Shown here: in pieces, positions 38,701 through 50,800 of the stretch
How positions within the stretch are numbered: the stretch's first letter is position 1
How the letters are laid out: each line of letters starts with the position of its first letter
Assembly (NCBI RefSeq): GCF_019649055.1
Contig: NW_026570313.1
Span: forward strand, 186,001-250,000
Source of the DNA: Paramacrobiotus metropolitanus
Lineage: Eukaryota > Tardigrada > Eutardigrada > Parachela > Macrobiotidae
Length of the DNA stretch: 64,000 nt
Direction: 5' to 3'
The notes under the pieces: model-generated
The model's database searches: none
What the model was told of the DNA's origin: nothing
Seen by the model: the letters and a program-made list of their open reading frames with translations, nothing else
Position numbers and translations under genes: made by a program

Positions 38701-41700
38701 GTACGACAATAAATTATTAAAAAATCTATAACCGTCGGGGAAATAAGTATTATCAAAAATCAATTATTTTTCACGTTAATCGTTGAATCTTTAATGGCAA
38801 AAGCCCGGCAACCACTGCAGAACAAAAGAAGCTTGCTGATGATAAACAGTTAAACACTAATTTAAATTAATTAAAAATAAAACACTGAAAAGCAACCAAA
38901 ATCGTAGTTCGAGAGCTTGATTTCACGATTACTGTTATCCAAATTCCTAAATAAATTATTTTGAATTATTTCGAAATTTTTTCACGATTTTACACCACTT
39001 TGCTTATCCAGAAAAAAATTCCGAAAGCAGATTTAAAAATATTTTTAAAATAAAAATAAACTGACCGGACGATATCTCTGGCTTTTTCGGAAAATTCCAA
39101 ATTTCCGCTGTAGGACATATCGGGCAACGGAATGGTCAGTAACATTTTCAGCATCTTCAGCAGCCGCTTCTCGGAAATATCCACTTTCACCACCGGCAAC
39201 TCACCAAAAATCCGGCCCAACGGCAGCATGGGATGATTACGGATTAAACAGTTCTAAAAATAAAATTAACCAATTAAAAATCAACAATAATTCCGGAAAA
39301 TAATCAATAATAATTACACTTTCGTCAAAATTAAGCAGAAGGTTTGTTCAAATTATTTACCTGAAGTTCCAGTTTGCAGTTAATGGAATGCAGGATCTGT
39401 AGCGGCGACTTGTCATCCTTGCGGGCCCGCTGATAATCATCGCCTTCTTCCGCGAAAATAATGGATAAATCCTCGACAATTAGCTGGTATTTCTCGTAGG
39501 ACTGCTCCTTGAGATCCTCGATGGAGGCGATATCGGGATTGACGTTGCCGCCCTTCTCCAGACTGGTCAGCTTCACCCGCCCGAAGTCCAGGACGACGCA
39601 GGAGGATCTGGCGAAGACGGCGCCGTACTCGGGAATGATCAGGTACGGCGCTTTCAGGTCCACATCGAAATCGGTGTAACGGTGGTGCTCCAGGATGTCC
39701 CGCACCGCCGCTACCGTCGATTCACGCAGCGCCTAAATTAAATAAATAAATTAAATAGAAATAAAATTCAAATTAAATAGGAAATAAAAATAATTATTAG
39801 AGCAAAATGTTTTCAATTTAATTCCAGAATTTTCGCGAAAATAAATGTTCTTCAAAACTTCGCAAAGCAAAACATATGTTCAACTGAAAATAACAATTAA
39901 CTACCTATAGCAACACAATCGCTGAACTTAACCTAAAATTCAAAAGAAAGACTAACAGTAAATTAAATTAAAAATAAAAACAAAATTATCAATATGATTG
40001 CCGAAAACATACGTGTTGAATTTCTAAAAATAACAACCTACTTAAGCGGAAAATAACTGAGAATCAGCAGCCCATTGCGTAGAATGAAGTTCGCTGAATT
40101 AACTTTTAAAGACGGCAAAAATAAAATTAAACAAAGTCCTGCATATGAGCAAATAAATTATTCAGGGAGTGTAATAAATTAAATCTTTTTTGTGGCGGTT
40201 TTTACCTGTAAAGCAAGGATAGCCTGCGCCTGCAGCTGACGCAGCGCAATGGCTTCCGGGGGCTTGAAGAATTTGACGCAGGCGTTGACGGTCTCAGCGT
40301 CGTAAACCAACTGCAGTGGATCCACGAACAAATGCAGTCGGACGCCGAATTCCGAATCCAGCGGATTGGACTCGTACAATAACTGCATTAACGCCGGTGT
40401 TTCCTTCTCCGGCCGGGCGATCTCCACCGGCTTCTCATCCTCGCCGCCCTTATCCTTCAAAATAGCCGAAAACAGTGTTTCCATTTTTTAATAAATAATT
40501 TATTTTGTCATATATTTTCAGTAAAACTTAACTCCAAAATTTCTATCTATATTTTCTGAATTTATTTAGATAAGAAACTTAGTAATAAAGCAATTTTATA
40601 AAACAGCATAAAATAACTTTTAAAAAATACAGAAATACTTTTTTATAAGTTAGTTTTATTAATTAGTAGTGCAATATTTTCCGCACTTTGCCCAAGATGA
40701 GGAGATCCTTGACGACAGTCTTGAGGTAGATGCCGTTGGCGGTAGGTCGCTGCTCGAATTTGCCGCTGAAGCCGGTCAGTTGCAGTTTGGCCACACTGGT
40801 GCGCTCTCCCTCGTTCTCGTCGTCCGTCACGGCCACACTGGCCTCATCCACATCCCACAGCAGCCGCGTCGACACGTATTCCGCCGGGAAGCCGCCCGTC
40901 TCCTCCACGCCCTCCGCCAGGCCTAAGGCGGCGTGCAGCTTCGCCTTTTCTTCATCCGTCATGGCTTTCTTCAATCTAAACAGCAATAATGAAAGAATAA
41001 AGGCTAAAATAAATCCTCAAATAAATTTTAACCGGAAAATCTGACAAATTATAAAATAAATTATTAAAATCAACACAAAACAAACGACAAAAACATCGAA
41101 ATACTTCTTCAACAAAAAAATAATTATAAAATAAACCGACAAAAAAAGTTCAAAGTAATATTTTGTTGAAAAAATCTGTTAAATAATTTCAGATATAAAA
41201 TCATTAAACTAAGCATAAACAAAACAGCCAGAACAAAATGCAATACAATTAAAACATTTAATAATGTTCACACTCCATCAAATAAATTCGAAGCAAGTTT
41301 ACTAAATAAAAATAATAAAAACGTTTCTTTTAAAAATTGCAAATTAAATTACCGGTGGCGGATGTCGTTTTCATCCAGCGCCTCTTCTTCGGCATGACCC
41401 CCGCCGGTCAGCCAGGACCACCAGGACACCTTCTTCTTGGCCTTGTTGACGTCGAACTGGGCCTGGTGACGCGCCAGAACAATGTTGAAGACGTCCAGCT
41501 TCTTCTCCAGCTCCTCCAGTTCCGTATCCTGGGCGGCCGACAGCTTCGTCGAGTTGATTTTGATGGAATACAGGTAGGAATACTGGCGCAGCAGGTCGCG
41601 GTGGGCCTTAATGGACTCCCAGGACCACTGGCGCAGACGCGGCTTCACGTCCACTTCCAGCACCGCCGACTGCGCGTACTTCCACCTGCGTCACACATTC

Positions 41701-44408
41701 CTATTAACTGCCGATTTTCTTAATCATTAATTTCTTATTTTCTTCAGATAAGCAGACCATATTTTTCTCTATTAATTAATCATTGTTATGTTCATTTTAT
41801 TATGGAAAATGTCAAAGAAAAAAGAAAAAATACTAAATTTGTTATGGATTAGTTAGATACAGAATTTGTAATTTTTTTAACTTGAAAAGAACGAACAAAG
41901 AACTAAGTAATCAATTCAGACAACAAAATAGCTGAATTTTTTTACCATATGGGTTAATTAATCACTTCTGCTTCAATTGTTAATTTAATTACGAATAAAT
42001 TCGAATAAACCAGCAATTCATGACGTGTCTGTTTTCTGCTAGACTTCATGATGGATTAATTCAGAACAAAATTCCAGAAAAATACTAATAACTGATGTAT
42101 CAAGTTTGTCATCAAATATTACGGTTGCAAATTTTTGTTTGAATTAATTCGGGGAAAAAGGAGAAACTGACCAGTCCTTGGAGTTCTTATTGCCGATGGG
42201 ATGCTGGGGAATGTCGAAGCCGCTGTAGCGGGATTTACTGTTTAGTCCCTCCATCTCCTCCAGGAACTCCAGCACCCCGGCGTACTGCTGGCGGGATAAT
42301 TTCAAGTTAATGGTTTCCAGACCCATGTCTACCGTCAGTTTTGGCGCTCCGAAATTGCAGTCTTTGGACTCTGGTCGCGGGTTCAGCGCCAGACGCGAGG
42401 TGAAGAACACCGGCTCCAGTACTACAAAATCAACGTCATAAAATTTTGTAAAAAATCACAAAGAACACCTGTACCGTGGAACGCTTGAATCGCTGAGGGA
42501 TCCGCTTTGGAAGTCTCAAAAAATTCCTTAAATCTTACCTGCAAAATAGAACAAATAACAATATTATCAAATTAATTCAAAACATTAATCCGCCTTCTTA
42601 TGGTGAAAATTCAGTTGTACAACGTACGAGTATTTCATCTTTGGAAAGTCCGCTGAAAAGAGTCTTTTCCTTGGGTGAGCAATATGCTGAGAGATATTCC
42701 AACCGGAGTAGCTACAAAAAATGATAAAATAAAAAATGAATAATTTATTTCCATGAAAAAATGGCACGGCTGCGGCATACCTTATAAACCAGATGGCAAG
42801 CATCATCCAGGGTCTTGACGGAGAAATTTTCATCCGTACTCTGTGCAGAAACAGCGTATTAAAAATAATAATAATAAATACACTGCAAAAATAACACTGT
42901 TATTTTTCTTCATATTTTTTCAAAAAATATAAAATAATGCGCGGTAAAACGCGGAAAAATTCATGGAACCATTTCCACCGGCGTGGATAAGGAAGTGGCA
43001 CCGGGAACAAAATCGGCTGACCTTGAACATGACGCTGCCCAGCGTGGCGCCGAAGCAGAAGCTGTCGTGGGCGTCGTTGGCGGTGCTCTCGTAGCGCACG
43101 TGGACATTCTTGATCTCCACCTGCAGATTAGCCACAATCCGCGCCACCAGCCGCTCCGTGAACGTCGTCTTCTTCTTCACTGCAATCCCCAGCACGAAAA
43201 ACATCAGTGTAAATAAAATTACTATTATTATTAGAGGGTAAATGATAACTATAATATAAAATACAGTAAATAATGTCTACGCCGAGCACGGATAAAGCAG
43301 CACCGACCGGGTTCCTTGGATTTGGCTTCCTCCGCGTCCGTCTCCGATCCACCGACCAACTCCAGGTGACGCAGTTGGCGCTGTTTCTGCTCCCACTGTT
43401 TCCGCTCGGTTTTGGCTTTGTCGTATTCCGCTTCTACACAACACTGGCAACTTAAGAAAAGCCGCCACATATGACAACCGGGCACAAAAAAGTATGTCAA
43501 TTAAAACAACAAATATATTCAAAATAAATGCAGTCTCACAAACTAACCGAAACAAATTAGCAAAAAATAAAAATGGGACGCTGATAACTGCTGCATTTAA
43601 AAACAGAAATTATACAAAAACAGGAGAATACAAAATTACAGCAACGTAAAACAGACATGCAAATTGCGAATATTAAAATTATAAAAAATAAAAAGCGACA
43701 AAAAATTAGAAAAACGACCACGAGAACCAAAACAGAAAATTCCGCTTCTTTATTACGACGCTGATGCCAACAAAAATAAAGATCATTTAAAAAGCCAAAA
43801 ATTAGTATGATATTCGACCTGTTAGCCAAGCAACAACAGAAAAAAATAAGTAAAAACTTCAATTATTCAGAAATATCAGCAAATAATGTGGCTGAATTTT
43901 ATTGAAAAGCTGCAATGTTTTTATTTAAAAAGGGGTAGATAAGACGAAAAACAAGTCTTCTATTTCCAAAACCGTTCAGGTTCTCACCGTCATTGGGAGC
44001 GGCCAGGAGCAGGACATCCTCGATGATAATGGAGATGGGATGCGTGTACAAATTCTTCCACGGGATCTCCACGCGCAATTTCCCTGCAAAATCACCATTT
44101 TCTCAGTCATTTTTACTGGGAGCTCCCGCGGACCCGTGTCCGTTGGATTCTGTACCCAAATATCCAAATTTGGTGCGAATGGGGTAATTTAGATCGTCCA
44201 ACAGGGACTCCTTGGTCTGCAGTTCGCGCAGCTCCACATTTCCTGCAGCAACACAAAAAATGCAGCATTTTCAGCAAGTCGCAGCAAAGCGATGATTTCC
44301 TCGCTCACCGCTCCACACTGCCACGGAGAGCTGCTCGCGATCGAGATTCTCAATATAATCGCCGAGGAACGAGTTCAACACGTCCACCAGAATCCCTTCG
44401 AACACCAT
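17734..44408 (-). CDS. VPS13: VPS13 (A/C type) bridge-like lipid transfer protein, 38 exons
   Basis: ATG at 44408-44406, stop TGA at 17736-17734. I traced 38 coding exons (listed in the five segment entries below) totalling 10,082 nt; adding one base for the frameshift in exon 32 gives 3,361 codons, i.e. about 3,360 residues, close to the size of animal VPS13A/C. The start [20 protein letters not shown] is the chorein-domain opening. VPS13 proteins form long hydrophobic grooves that move bulk phospholipid between membranes at ER contact sites with lipid droplets, mitochondria, endosomes or autophagosomes. No UBA domain is seen, so VPS13D is unlikely; A and C cannot be separated by eye, and many invertebrates keep one gene for both. 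Introns are mostly 100-1,300 bp and AT-rich. The only break is the frameshift near 21642-21645. Confidence 0.95.
18780..19040. repeat. Tandem duplication in VPS13 intron 36
   Basis: About 18785-18885 and 18940-19040 are diverged copies (shared GATAAAAAATCCARCGYGACTA and CTGAAGGAAATGTAC-like blocks). The second copy runs right up to the 5' splice site of exon 36. Confidence 0.6.
19769..20559. mobile_element. 791 bp MITE-like element with AAGTAGGTTGCG ends
   Basis: AAGTAGGTTGCG at 19769-19780 is inverted at 20548-20559 (CGCAACCTGCTT, one mismatch). Both ends are flanked by ATT (19766-19768 and 20560-20562), a possible 3 bp target duplication. Inside are many GTTAAT/TTAACG-rich blocks and a perfect 19 bp hairpin, but no transposase. 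It lies in VPS13 intron 35. Confidence 0.7.
20426..20472. repeat. Perfect 19 bp hairpin inside the MITE-like element
   Basis: CGTCGTTATTAACGAAACG at 20426-20444 is exactly inverted at 20454-20472, with a 9-base loop. Confidence 0.9.
22567..24960 (-). other. VPS13: VPS13 exons 29-31: late rod
   Basis: Exons, minus strand: 24517-24960, 23697-24020, 22567-22987. Exon 29 has [20 protein letters not shown] and ends LVNNVAKHE; exon 30 has [20 protein letters not shown]; exon 31 has [14 protein letters not shown] just before the C-terminal membrane-binding part. Exon 31 leaves phase 1, which is the right entry phase for exon 32. Confidence 0.88.
25619..26118. repeat. About 304 bp tandem duplication covering the 3' end of VPS13 exon 28
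   Basis: The segment 25619-25814 repeats 25922-26118, including the last 30 or so codons of exon 28, the GTCAGT donor and about 100 bases of the intron. The copy encodes [20 protein letters not shown] and on to the donor with only conservative changes. It lacks a good splice acceptor. Confidence 0.85.
26025..34003 (-). other. VPS13: VPS13 exons 21-28: rod end, VAB adaptor and SHR-binding region
   Basis: Exons, minus strand: 33609-34003, 32660-33121, 31283-31984, 30351-30659, 29480-29848, 28553-28870, 27213-27734, 26025-26501; all but the first start in phase 0. Exon 22 has a charged Lys/Pro linker. Exons 24-28 carry the repeated beta modules of the VPS13 adaptor-binding (VAB/SHR-BD) region, with signs such as [32 protein letters not shown] and [20 protein letters not shown]. 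In the family this region binds organelle-specific adaptors through Pro-x-Pro motifs. The 3' end of exon 28 is duplicated downstream at 25619-25814. Confidence 0.88.
27773..28145. repeat. Tandem duplication in VPS13 intron 26
   Basis: About 27773-27910 and 28010-28145 are diverged copies sharing TTTCACGATTT, CCTAAAATTA and AAAATTCCTTTCCAAAAAC, and ending in AACTGGCAAAAATCT. Confidence 0.7.
34605..40975 (-). other. VPS13: VPS13 exons 11-20: central rod
   Basis: Exons, minus strand: 40687-40975, 40206-40454, 39361-39732, 39066-39253, 38222-38626, 37272-37567, 36357-36706, 35757-36022, 34895-35048, 34605-34833. These encode repeating beta-groove units, for example [20 protein letters not shown] (exon 12), [20 protein letters not shown] (exon 13) and [20 protein letters not shown] (exon 18). 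Exons 16 and 20 end in Pro/Ala/Thr-rich acidic linkers where a FFAT-like VAP-binding motif might be expected; I did not identify one with certainty. The 3' splice site of exon 12 lies inside a longer open frame and is a choice based on phase. Confidence 0.85.
41353..44408 (-). other. VPS13: VPS13 exons 1-10: chorein N-terminus and first rod segment
   Basis: Exons, minus strand: 44309-44408, 44156-44242, 43988-44083, 43308-43433, 43022-43179, 42781-42840, 42628-42711, 42475-42538, 42172-42421, 41353-41685. Phases agree throughout. Landmarks: [20 protein letters not shown] (exon 3), a charged linker after [13 protein letters not shown] (exon 4), [12 protein letters not shown] (exon 5), and [20 protein letters not shown] with [16 protein letters not shown] (exon 10). 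This is the lipid-accepting N-terminal end, which in the family faces the ER. Exons 6-8 are short (60-84 nt) and are the least certain. Confidence 0.88.
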
Positions 44409-46354
44409 TTTCGCGTAGATCAACGGGAATCAGGAAAAGACGCAGAATGCAGCATTCCGCAGATCGACACGTTCAAACATGAATTTCATCCAAAGACCAT
44501 GCACAGTTAGTTTGCAAGCACCATGCAAATACTTCTCCAGTTGTTGGAAAATTCACACAGAAAGGAAAAACATCATTGCAAATTAAGATTTTCAAATTGT
44601 AGCTAATTTGTTGAAGAGAAAGAAGGAAATGTTTGCGAAAAATGCAAAAATGACTGGTGTCACGGTGGAATTCCAGCACAGCTGACTCGTCCGGGATAAT
44701 TCCGTTGCTGATTACGGCGTAAGTGGAATGCCCGACAGAGAACGCACCGCGTGCGCCGCGTTAATATGGCGGAAGCGTCTTGTTAAAGCCATTGCACGTG
44801 GATGCCTATCTGGGCGGTGGCGTCCTACGGCAGTATTGTTTGTTTCCGCTTAAATTCCCTGTGGCTAAAAAAACCGCGCTTATTTGTTGGCCGCGTTCGA
44901 ACCGGTTTTCGTAAGCAAGCATCAGATTCAGAACGCTAACGCGAAAATCGGTTTCTAACAAACCTACGCACCTGTGTGTTTGTACTGTACTAGTACTTTG
45001 TAGCAGTTTTTCTGTAACTGTACGGTTCGTACCTAATTCTTACAAAAAGGACCAGTCTAACAAAAGTCAAAACACATTATTTTAATATACTGACAGTTTC
45101 CTCGTCCTAAACAAAGCCGTATATGGCATCTTTGGTGGCACAAGTCAACGAACTGAAAGGGTGCAGCGAGGCATGCGCCCCATTCTCCAAGAAATTTCCC
45201 AAAAGCTAGTGATTCATTTAAATAAATAAAATAGGAAGTATCCGCAATGCTCGACAACGCCAATGCACTAGTGAGTTCTGCAAAAGAAAAACAAATTTGA
45301 AGGAAAAATTAAAAATTTGCTATTTTCAGTTAAATTGCTACCGATTTTCGCAATATAACCGTTCTTTATAAAGTACAACTTAAAGCCGCCTGCAGACTCT
45401 GCAGTCTGCACTATTGGGAGAGCGGCACTGGTTCAGTATAGTTATACGAAGAACAAGGTATAGCACGCAGAAATATTCTCGGCGCTACTGCAGTCTATAG
45501 CGCTAATATTATTTATGTATCGCGTGGCATGATGTGGCATCCCGACTTAGCTATCAGTTAAGGCCAATGTCAAAGCGTTGTCGGGAGTGTTTAGCTTCGC
45601 CGGCTCTTCGACATGAGCTCACACTGGATCACAGTCATCAGTTTATATTGTTCACTAGGCGGTCGTTTGCATGCTGCCGCTTACAGGTGCATATCCCGCC
45701 TCCTGGAGACTATGGTTATTATCGACGGCAGTTTAAGTTTAAGTTTGTGCAACTTAAATCAGTAATCACATCATCGCCGCAGGTAGCCGGTTAACGCTTG
45801 CCGTGAGCTGTGACGCCTTACTGTGAGCTGTGCCGTGAGCTGTGAGCTGTGAGCCGTGAGCTGTGCGCCGTAAGCTGTGCTGGCTGTTCTGAAAATTATT
45901 AATTTAGATTACTAATTGACTTGCAATTAGCGCGTTCAGCGTTAAACCGCAAATGAGCGATTAGAATTAGAATTCCTTTGACACGCCCACACATAGTTTA
46001 CCGGTTATTGTAGTGCATCACTATGTACTCGTATATCCCTAAGCTTGCGCACCACCGGCGGAAAGAAATAAAACAACGGTGAACCAATGCGAGAAGTGGC
46101 CGCCCATCTTTTTTCCTTCCTGGCCGAAATTGCTCGCATTTTGAGTCATAAGGTTCGAATGCTGGCTGACTGGAACACCATTCGGCTTTAAGAATAATAA
46201 TTTTAAAGCCGGTAATCCAGAAATATCTAGGACTTTTTGTTTCTGCACAGCTACGTTACCGTTTGCTTTGAACTAATAAAGCAAATTTAATTTTTACTCC
46301 AGTTAAATAGTTTTTCATAAGTCGCACCGTTGCATATTCGTTTGGAGATACAGG
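44409..46354. other. Divergent spacer between VPS13 and the small membrane protein gene
   Basis: Should hold both promoters and the VPS13 5' UTR. I see no credible exon. A minus-strand open frame at 46039-46248 has no recognisable content. Confidence 0.5.
45797..45885. repeat. Degenerate GTGAGCTGT tandem repeat
   Basis: About eight imperfect copies of a 7-10 bp unit (GTGAGCTGT, GTGAGCCGT, GTAAGCTGT). Confidence 0.85.
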
Positions 46355-47020
46355 ATGGATGTTGGGAATATCATGAACAACGCTGTTGGAACTGTTATAG
46401 GTACTTGTAGTAAGTAACAGTTACTAAATTTCTATATCTGACCGTAATACACTTGTAATTGTGGTTGCAAATTTGCAGTAGACATCATACAATACTAAAT
46501 TCGATGTACTAACGTGCTGTAGTTCTCTTGGACAAATTTATGCCCGTTCGGAATAATTTCACCCTTTTCAGTAAATAGGTCTTGAATATCGTACTATTAA
46601 GAAAACCATGGAATACTGTATGTACGCTTAAGACCTTTACATATTCATCGTCTAGGTGTGGCAGTTATTCTCGGGGCTGCTACTGAACTGCTCGGACCGA
46701 CGCATGGTTGGTGGGTGGCCGGTGGATTGCTTGCAGCGTTTACTATTGGCGGAGGACTGGCTTATTATTACCAGATTCGTAAAAATCGCAATCGTAGAGA
46801 AATGCGACAGGTGGTGAGTAACTTCAACGATTTATTTTGCTATTTTTACCCGGTTGGATGTGCTGTAATTTTTGGGAATTATCTGTACGCCACGTGGCCT
46901 ACGTTTACGTTTTATTTGTGTTGTTTGCGGTACTTGTTGCATTAATTTTGAAAAACATATTTTTCTTGCGGTGTACAGGATGTGGAACAAGGTCAGCAGA
47001 TTCCTCTGGATGCGCCATGA
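46355..47020 (+). CDS. Small membrane protein, 81 residues, unknown function
   Basis: Three exons, 46355-46400, 46656-46813 and 46979-47020 (TGA), join in agreeing phases (46 + 158 + 42 = 246 nt). The start MDVGNIMNNAVGTVIG leads into a hydrophobic stretch (GVAVILGAATELLG) and then a clear membrane segment, GWWVAGGLLAAFTIGGGLAY, followed by a basic stop-transfer run (KNRNRREMR) and an acidic tail ending IPLDAP. It probably crosses the membrane once or twice with the C-terminus in the cytosol. No family was recognised. The model rests on splice consensus, phase and the coherent hydrophobic pattern; homology was not used. Confidence 0.65.
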
Positions 47021-47513
47021 ACACCCTTTCGGCAATGCCTGCGAAATTCCACACCGCTAAATAACGGATCGATTGTTTCACATTTCTGCACAACGAAATT
47101 ACCATAATCAATATGGACCAATTTTGTAGCAATAAATACAAAGCAAACCCGAGTTACAGAAATGAAAGCGTAAATCAAACTACATAAAAGTTTACAGTAA
47201 CAAAAGAACAACCATGTCTTCAGTCGCATTAAAAGACGAAGGAGCCCTTGCAACAATTACTCGTACAGTCGTACTCGTAGGCTCATGTGTATATCTTCCG
47301 TAAAGCAACGGGAGAGAAACAATATTCCTTGGTGCCTTACTTCGTAAAATAAAAATGAATTCGATTTTTCCATTAATACAACACGGTTCTTCAGTTAATC
47401 CGGAAGTTTCCGACCTTCCATGTATCAGTTTACACAAAGCGAGCCACGGACTTCCACGGTAAAGTTTAATCAATAGTCCGTAAAGATAGACAAGGTATCC
47501 GCGTTTGATCACA
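47021..47513. other. Short spacer
   Basis: AT-rich; a plus-strand ATG at 47214 opens a 29-codon frame (MSSVALKDEGALATITRT and on) that might be the first exon of the candidate gene that follows, but phases could not be settled. Confidence 0.3.
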
Positions 47514-47856
47514 GGAATACTTCCGACGCTTGAAACTCTGCTAAATGGGCACCGAGTGCGGATTAATTTCTTTAGCCTCCGGTGGTGGGATAGCGGCGAC
47601 AGCCTGCAAATCGCGGTACGTAAGTTCGTGTATGAACATATTAATCAAGAACATACTGTCATCATACTAACGATTAAACTAAATCTAATCAAAATCAAAA
47701 TCATAATATGTCCAATTATCTTATCAACAACTAGACTATAAATGCAGACACATGCTAAATGAGTTTGTTTTTATCTAGAGGTGGAGTGACGGTGGACTGG
47801 GACCTGCACTTCTGGAGGAAATCGACCGCGAAGTACAGCGTAGCCGGCTACGATAA
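47514..47856 (+). CDS. Candidate two-exon coding fragment, unknown product
   Basis: Possible exons 47514-47615 (after ATCACAG, before GTACGT) and 47779-47856 (after ATCTAG, ending TAA) join in phase. They encode RVRINFFSLRWWDSGDSLQI followed by RWSDGGLGPALLEEIDREVQ and a short end. The second exon is balanced in composition, unlike the flanks. No family was recognised and the first exon is unclear. Confidence 0.3.
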
Positions 47857-50800
47857 GTCGATAACTGTCTCATGTCGAGTTTTAAGGCTTTTTTTTAACG
47901 ACAGCGCGAATGCATAACTTTCTTCTTTCAAAAGGAAAAAATGTTTATACTGTATTGTTTACGCTAAGCGGTAAGCCAAACATTACTTGAATACATTTTT
48001 TCGGCATCAACCGGCACACATACCAAGTAATCCCGTAAAGTTTTACACTGATTTTTAATTCAATTTAATTGCAATCAGAGCAGGTAGTCCATTTCCGGCT
48101 AGGTTGACAGTCTGGCATGGGATTTTAAACCTGGCTGAATATCAAGCTTAAGAATCAATGTCGGTAGATTAGCATCCAGTAACCAAGAATTTAGAAAAAA
48201 CTGGCAGATAACAAAGCAGCTTCGGGCAGATAACAAAGCAGCTTAAAATTATCTTAACAACAGTTACAACGCTACTTAAAATAATCAAATTATTTTAAAA
48301 CTTGTTTTAAATTTTGGCAAATTATTATTACACATTTCATAGTTTTCGTTTTTTAAAAATTAATATGAGATAATGGTATTTTGCCAGAAGCTTCTGTTAT
48401 TAATGGTAATACAGCTTATACAAGCGATATGACAAAATTATTCTGTCCGCAAGATGGCCGGTTTCAATCGTCCCACATTAGGCTGATTGCAGGTTGCTTG
48501 AAATTAATCGTTCGCTCCACAATGTTCATTAGCTTACTGGGTACGACGGCATGGCACTTACCTATTCCCGCTCCAGCTGCATGCGTACAAGATATCCTCC
48601 TGCTTGATCGTAATACCGAACCGCTCGCTGTGACCGCAAAATATTTCAGTAGACGAAGTTCAATCCTGGGGAAAATTAGCAGGGTGATATCCAATTGTAC
48701 AAAATTGGCACACAATCGTTTTCATTTCTTCCAAGCACTTCTAGAAGTGCGCAGTGTATTTTTCTGTGTATTTTTATGTATGCGTCGCGCAAATTTTACT
48801 GCAATCGTTGTAAATTACTGATGGAAATTATTTAACAAACCCGGAAACGCTGTACAATAACGTTCCAACTTGGCTAATTAAGATAAGATTGCCATAACAC
48901 AATAATCATTGCCATAACACACATGCATTTTTGTTCTCCTGTAAGTGAACAACCACTGTACACATCTTTCCCGTTCACGTATCACGCTTATCGGTGCTTA
49001 TAGAGACTGTCATATGGCTACACTTACTTACGATGTGACTTTTGAGCATACCGGTACGTATATAAATCCGGCTGCGCGAAAGGTCACCGCGGGGCATTCG
49101 GTGGTGGGACAAATCGTCATAGACAGTTGGCCCTGAGGACTGACTATTCGTCGTGAGACATATACCGGCATAACATATTTTGGTATTAAGGACATTTCGT
49201 CTAAATGTAAGGACAAATCGTTTTTGTAGCAAATGGTCATAGTATGAGCGTTCGCTGACATAAGGCACTCCCAAATTTTTTTGCTCCCAAAAGTCGCGCG
49301 GTCAGAAGGTCACATTTCGAAAGGTCACCGAGGCAACGACGCGTCACAAAACGAATTATCGCTGCGACGAAATAAGAGCGGCGAAATGTCCCACGGCAAA
49401 ATATCCCGTGACCAATTGGGCTGTCACGATACGTCCCTTGTTCACTAAAGTATACATGAAAACAATGGTACAAAGAGTTGGCTTGATGTCACCGTGTTGA
49501 TGACCTCCTGCGACCGCTGAACTCGTTCTTGACGGCTCAAGTGTAGCATCTCCTTATTCATTTACTGTGTCTCTCGATGCCTAGAAGTTCCGTTCACTCC
49601 CATGATAAAAACGATACAACGCCCACTTCGTTAAAAATAAGAAACGATGTAAAGTTTTTGAGTCATAGAAAAACAACAAAAAGGCTGAAAAGCATCTTCA
49701 TTAGTAATAATATGCGGTGCTTGCACGATTATTTATCGAAATCATTATCATACCCGAAAAGTTAATTCAGAAATTCCCGATGAAAACGCACACTTTAAAT
49801 GCAACGTACCACGTTACCCACGGAAGCATAAGTTAACTATGTGTACGAGTATTAGTTAAGTACTGTAACTGTATAACGAGTGAAAATAAAATAATGGTTT
49901 GCTGAAACGCCCATGTTCCACCGTTTGTCGAATCGCCCTACCACTTGCGTAAAATGTATAGACTAAAAAATACAATAAGCTAGCCTTTGTGAAGTTTAAG
50001 CCATTGCGTACTATTGTTGTCGAATCGCCCTCTGAACCGCCGTCACAACCGGACCAAATAAAGTGTGCAGTTCATTCGTTTTGAATTTCTAGTTAGGGTT
50101 TCACAGAGCAATCTGCAGGATTTTGGTGCCAGAGAACGGGAAACATCTTCACTCCGCAAATGCTGCACTTTAAACTAAGTCTTTATTTTTACATAGTTGT
50201 CCAAATTTTCCACCGAAGAACTGCATTTTTAAACATTTCTAGCTTGCTGTTCACTGGCTACTTCGATGACCACCGAAACATTTAACGATTTCTTGTGTGG
50301 TTTTATGAAATTCTTGACATTTCATATACAATGTATACCTAGTTTTATTGTTACAGTAGCACCATAGAGACAGCGGTATTGTTCGTTGTACTCTATGACA
50401 GCACCTTGCTGGCACACCCAACGCTGACATCCGTATGACTCCGGGAAAGCGCTGACAAGTCTGACGAGTGAAGAGCGTTTTGGCCACGCCCGATGCTTGC
50501 CCGCTAATGACGTGAGTGCACCGGACAATTCATCAGTCAATCAGAATCTAGCTTTAAAGATGGTTTCTAGCAGCTCTCACCAGACGAGCGAACCGGTTCT
50601 GATGACTTGACAGAAGGTTAATAGTGCACTATCGGATCGATCCGGTCAGCAGAAAATCGTCAAGTTTTCGGTCAACCATACGAGTATAAGTACTGGTCAG
50701 CAAATTGTCGATCTGTCTTCAGGACCATATTCTCTTTGCAATAGTTACAGTACATGTATTTGTATAATTATTATGTTACTGTATTTTGGTGTTTATAAAG

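Noticed and set aside
48381-48821. 146-codon plus-strand frame in the large spacer
   Set aside because: Starts without ATG, has no domain, and an equally long minus-strand frame overlaps it; composition is that of the spacer.
50322-50540. 72-codon minus-strand frame with a Cys-containing end (YGCQRWVCQQ)
   Set aside because: No splice partner, no signal peptide and no recognised family; an overlapping frame is just as long.
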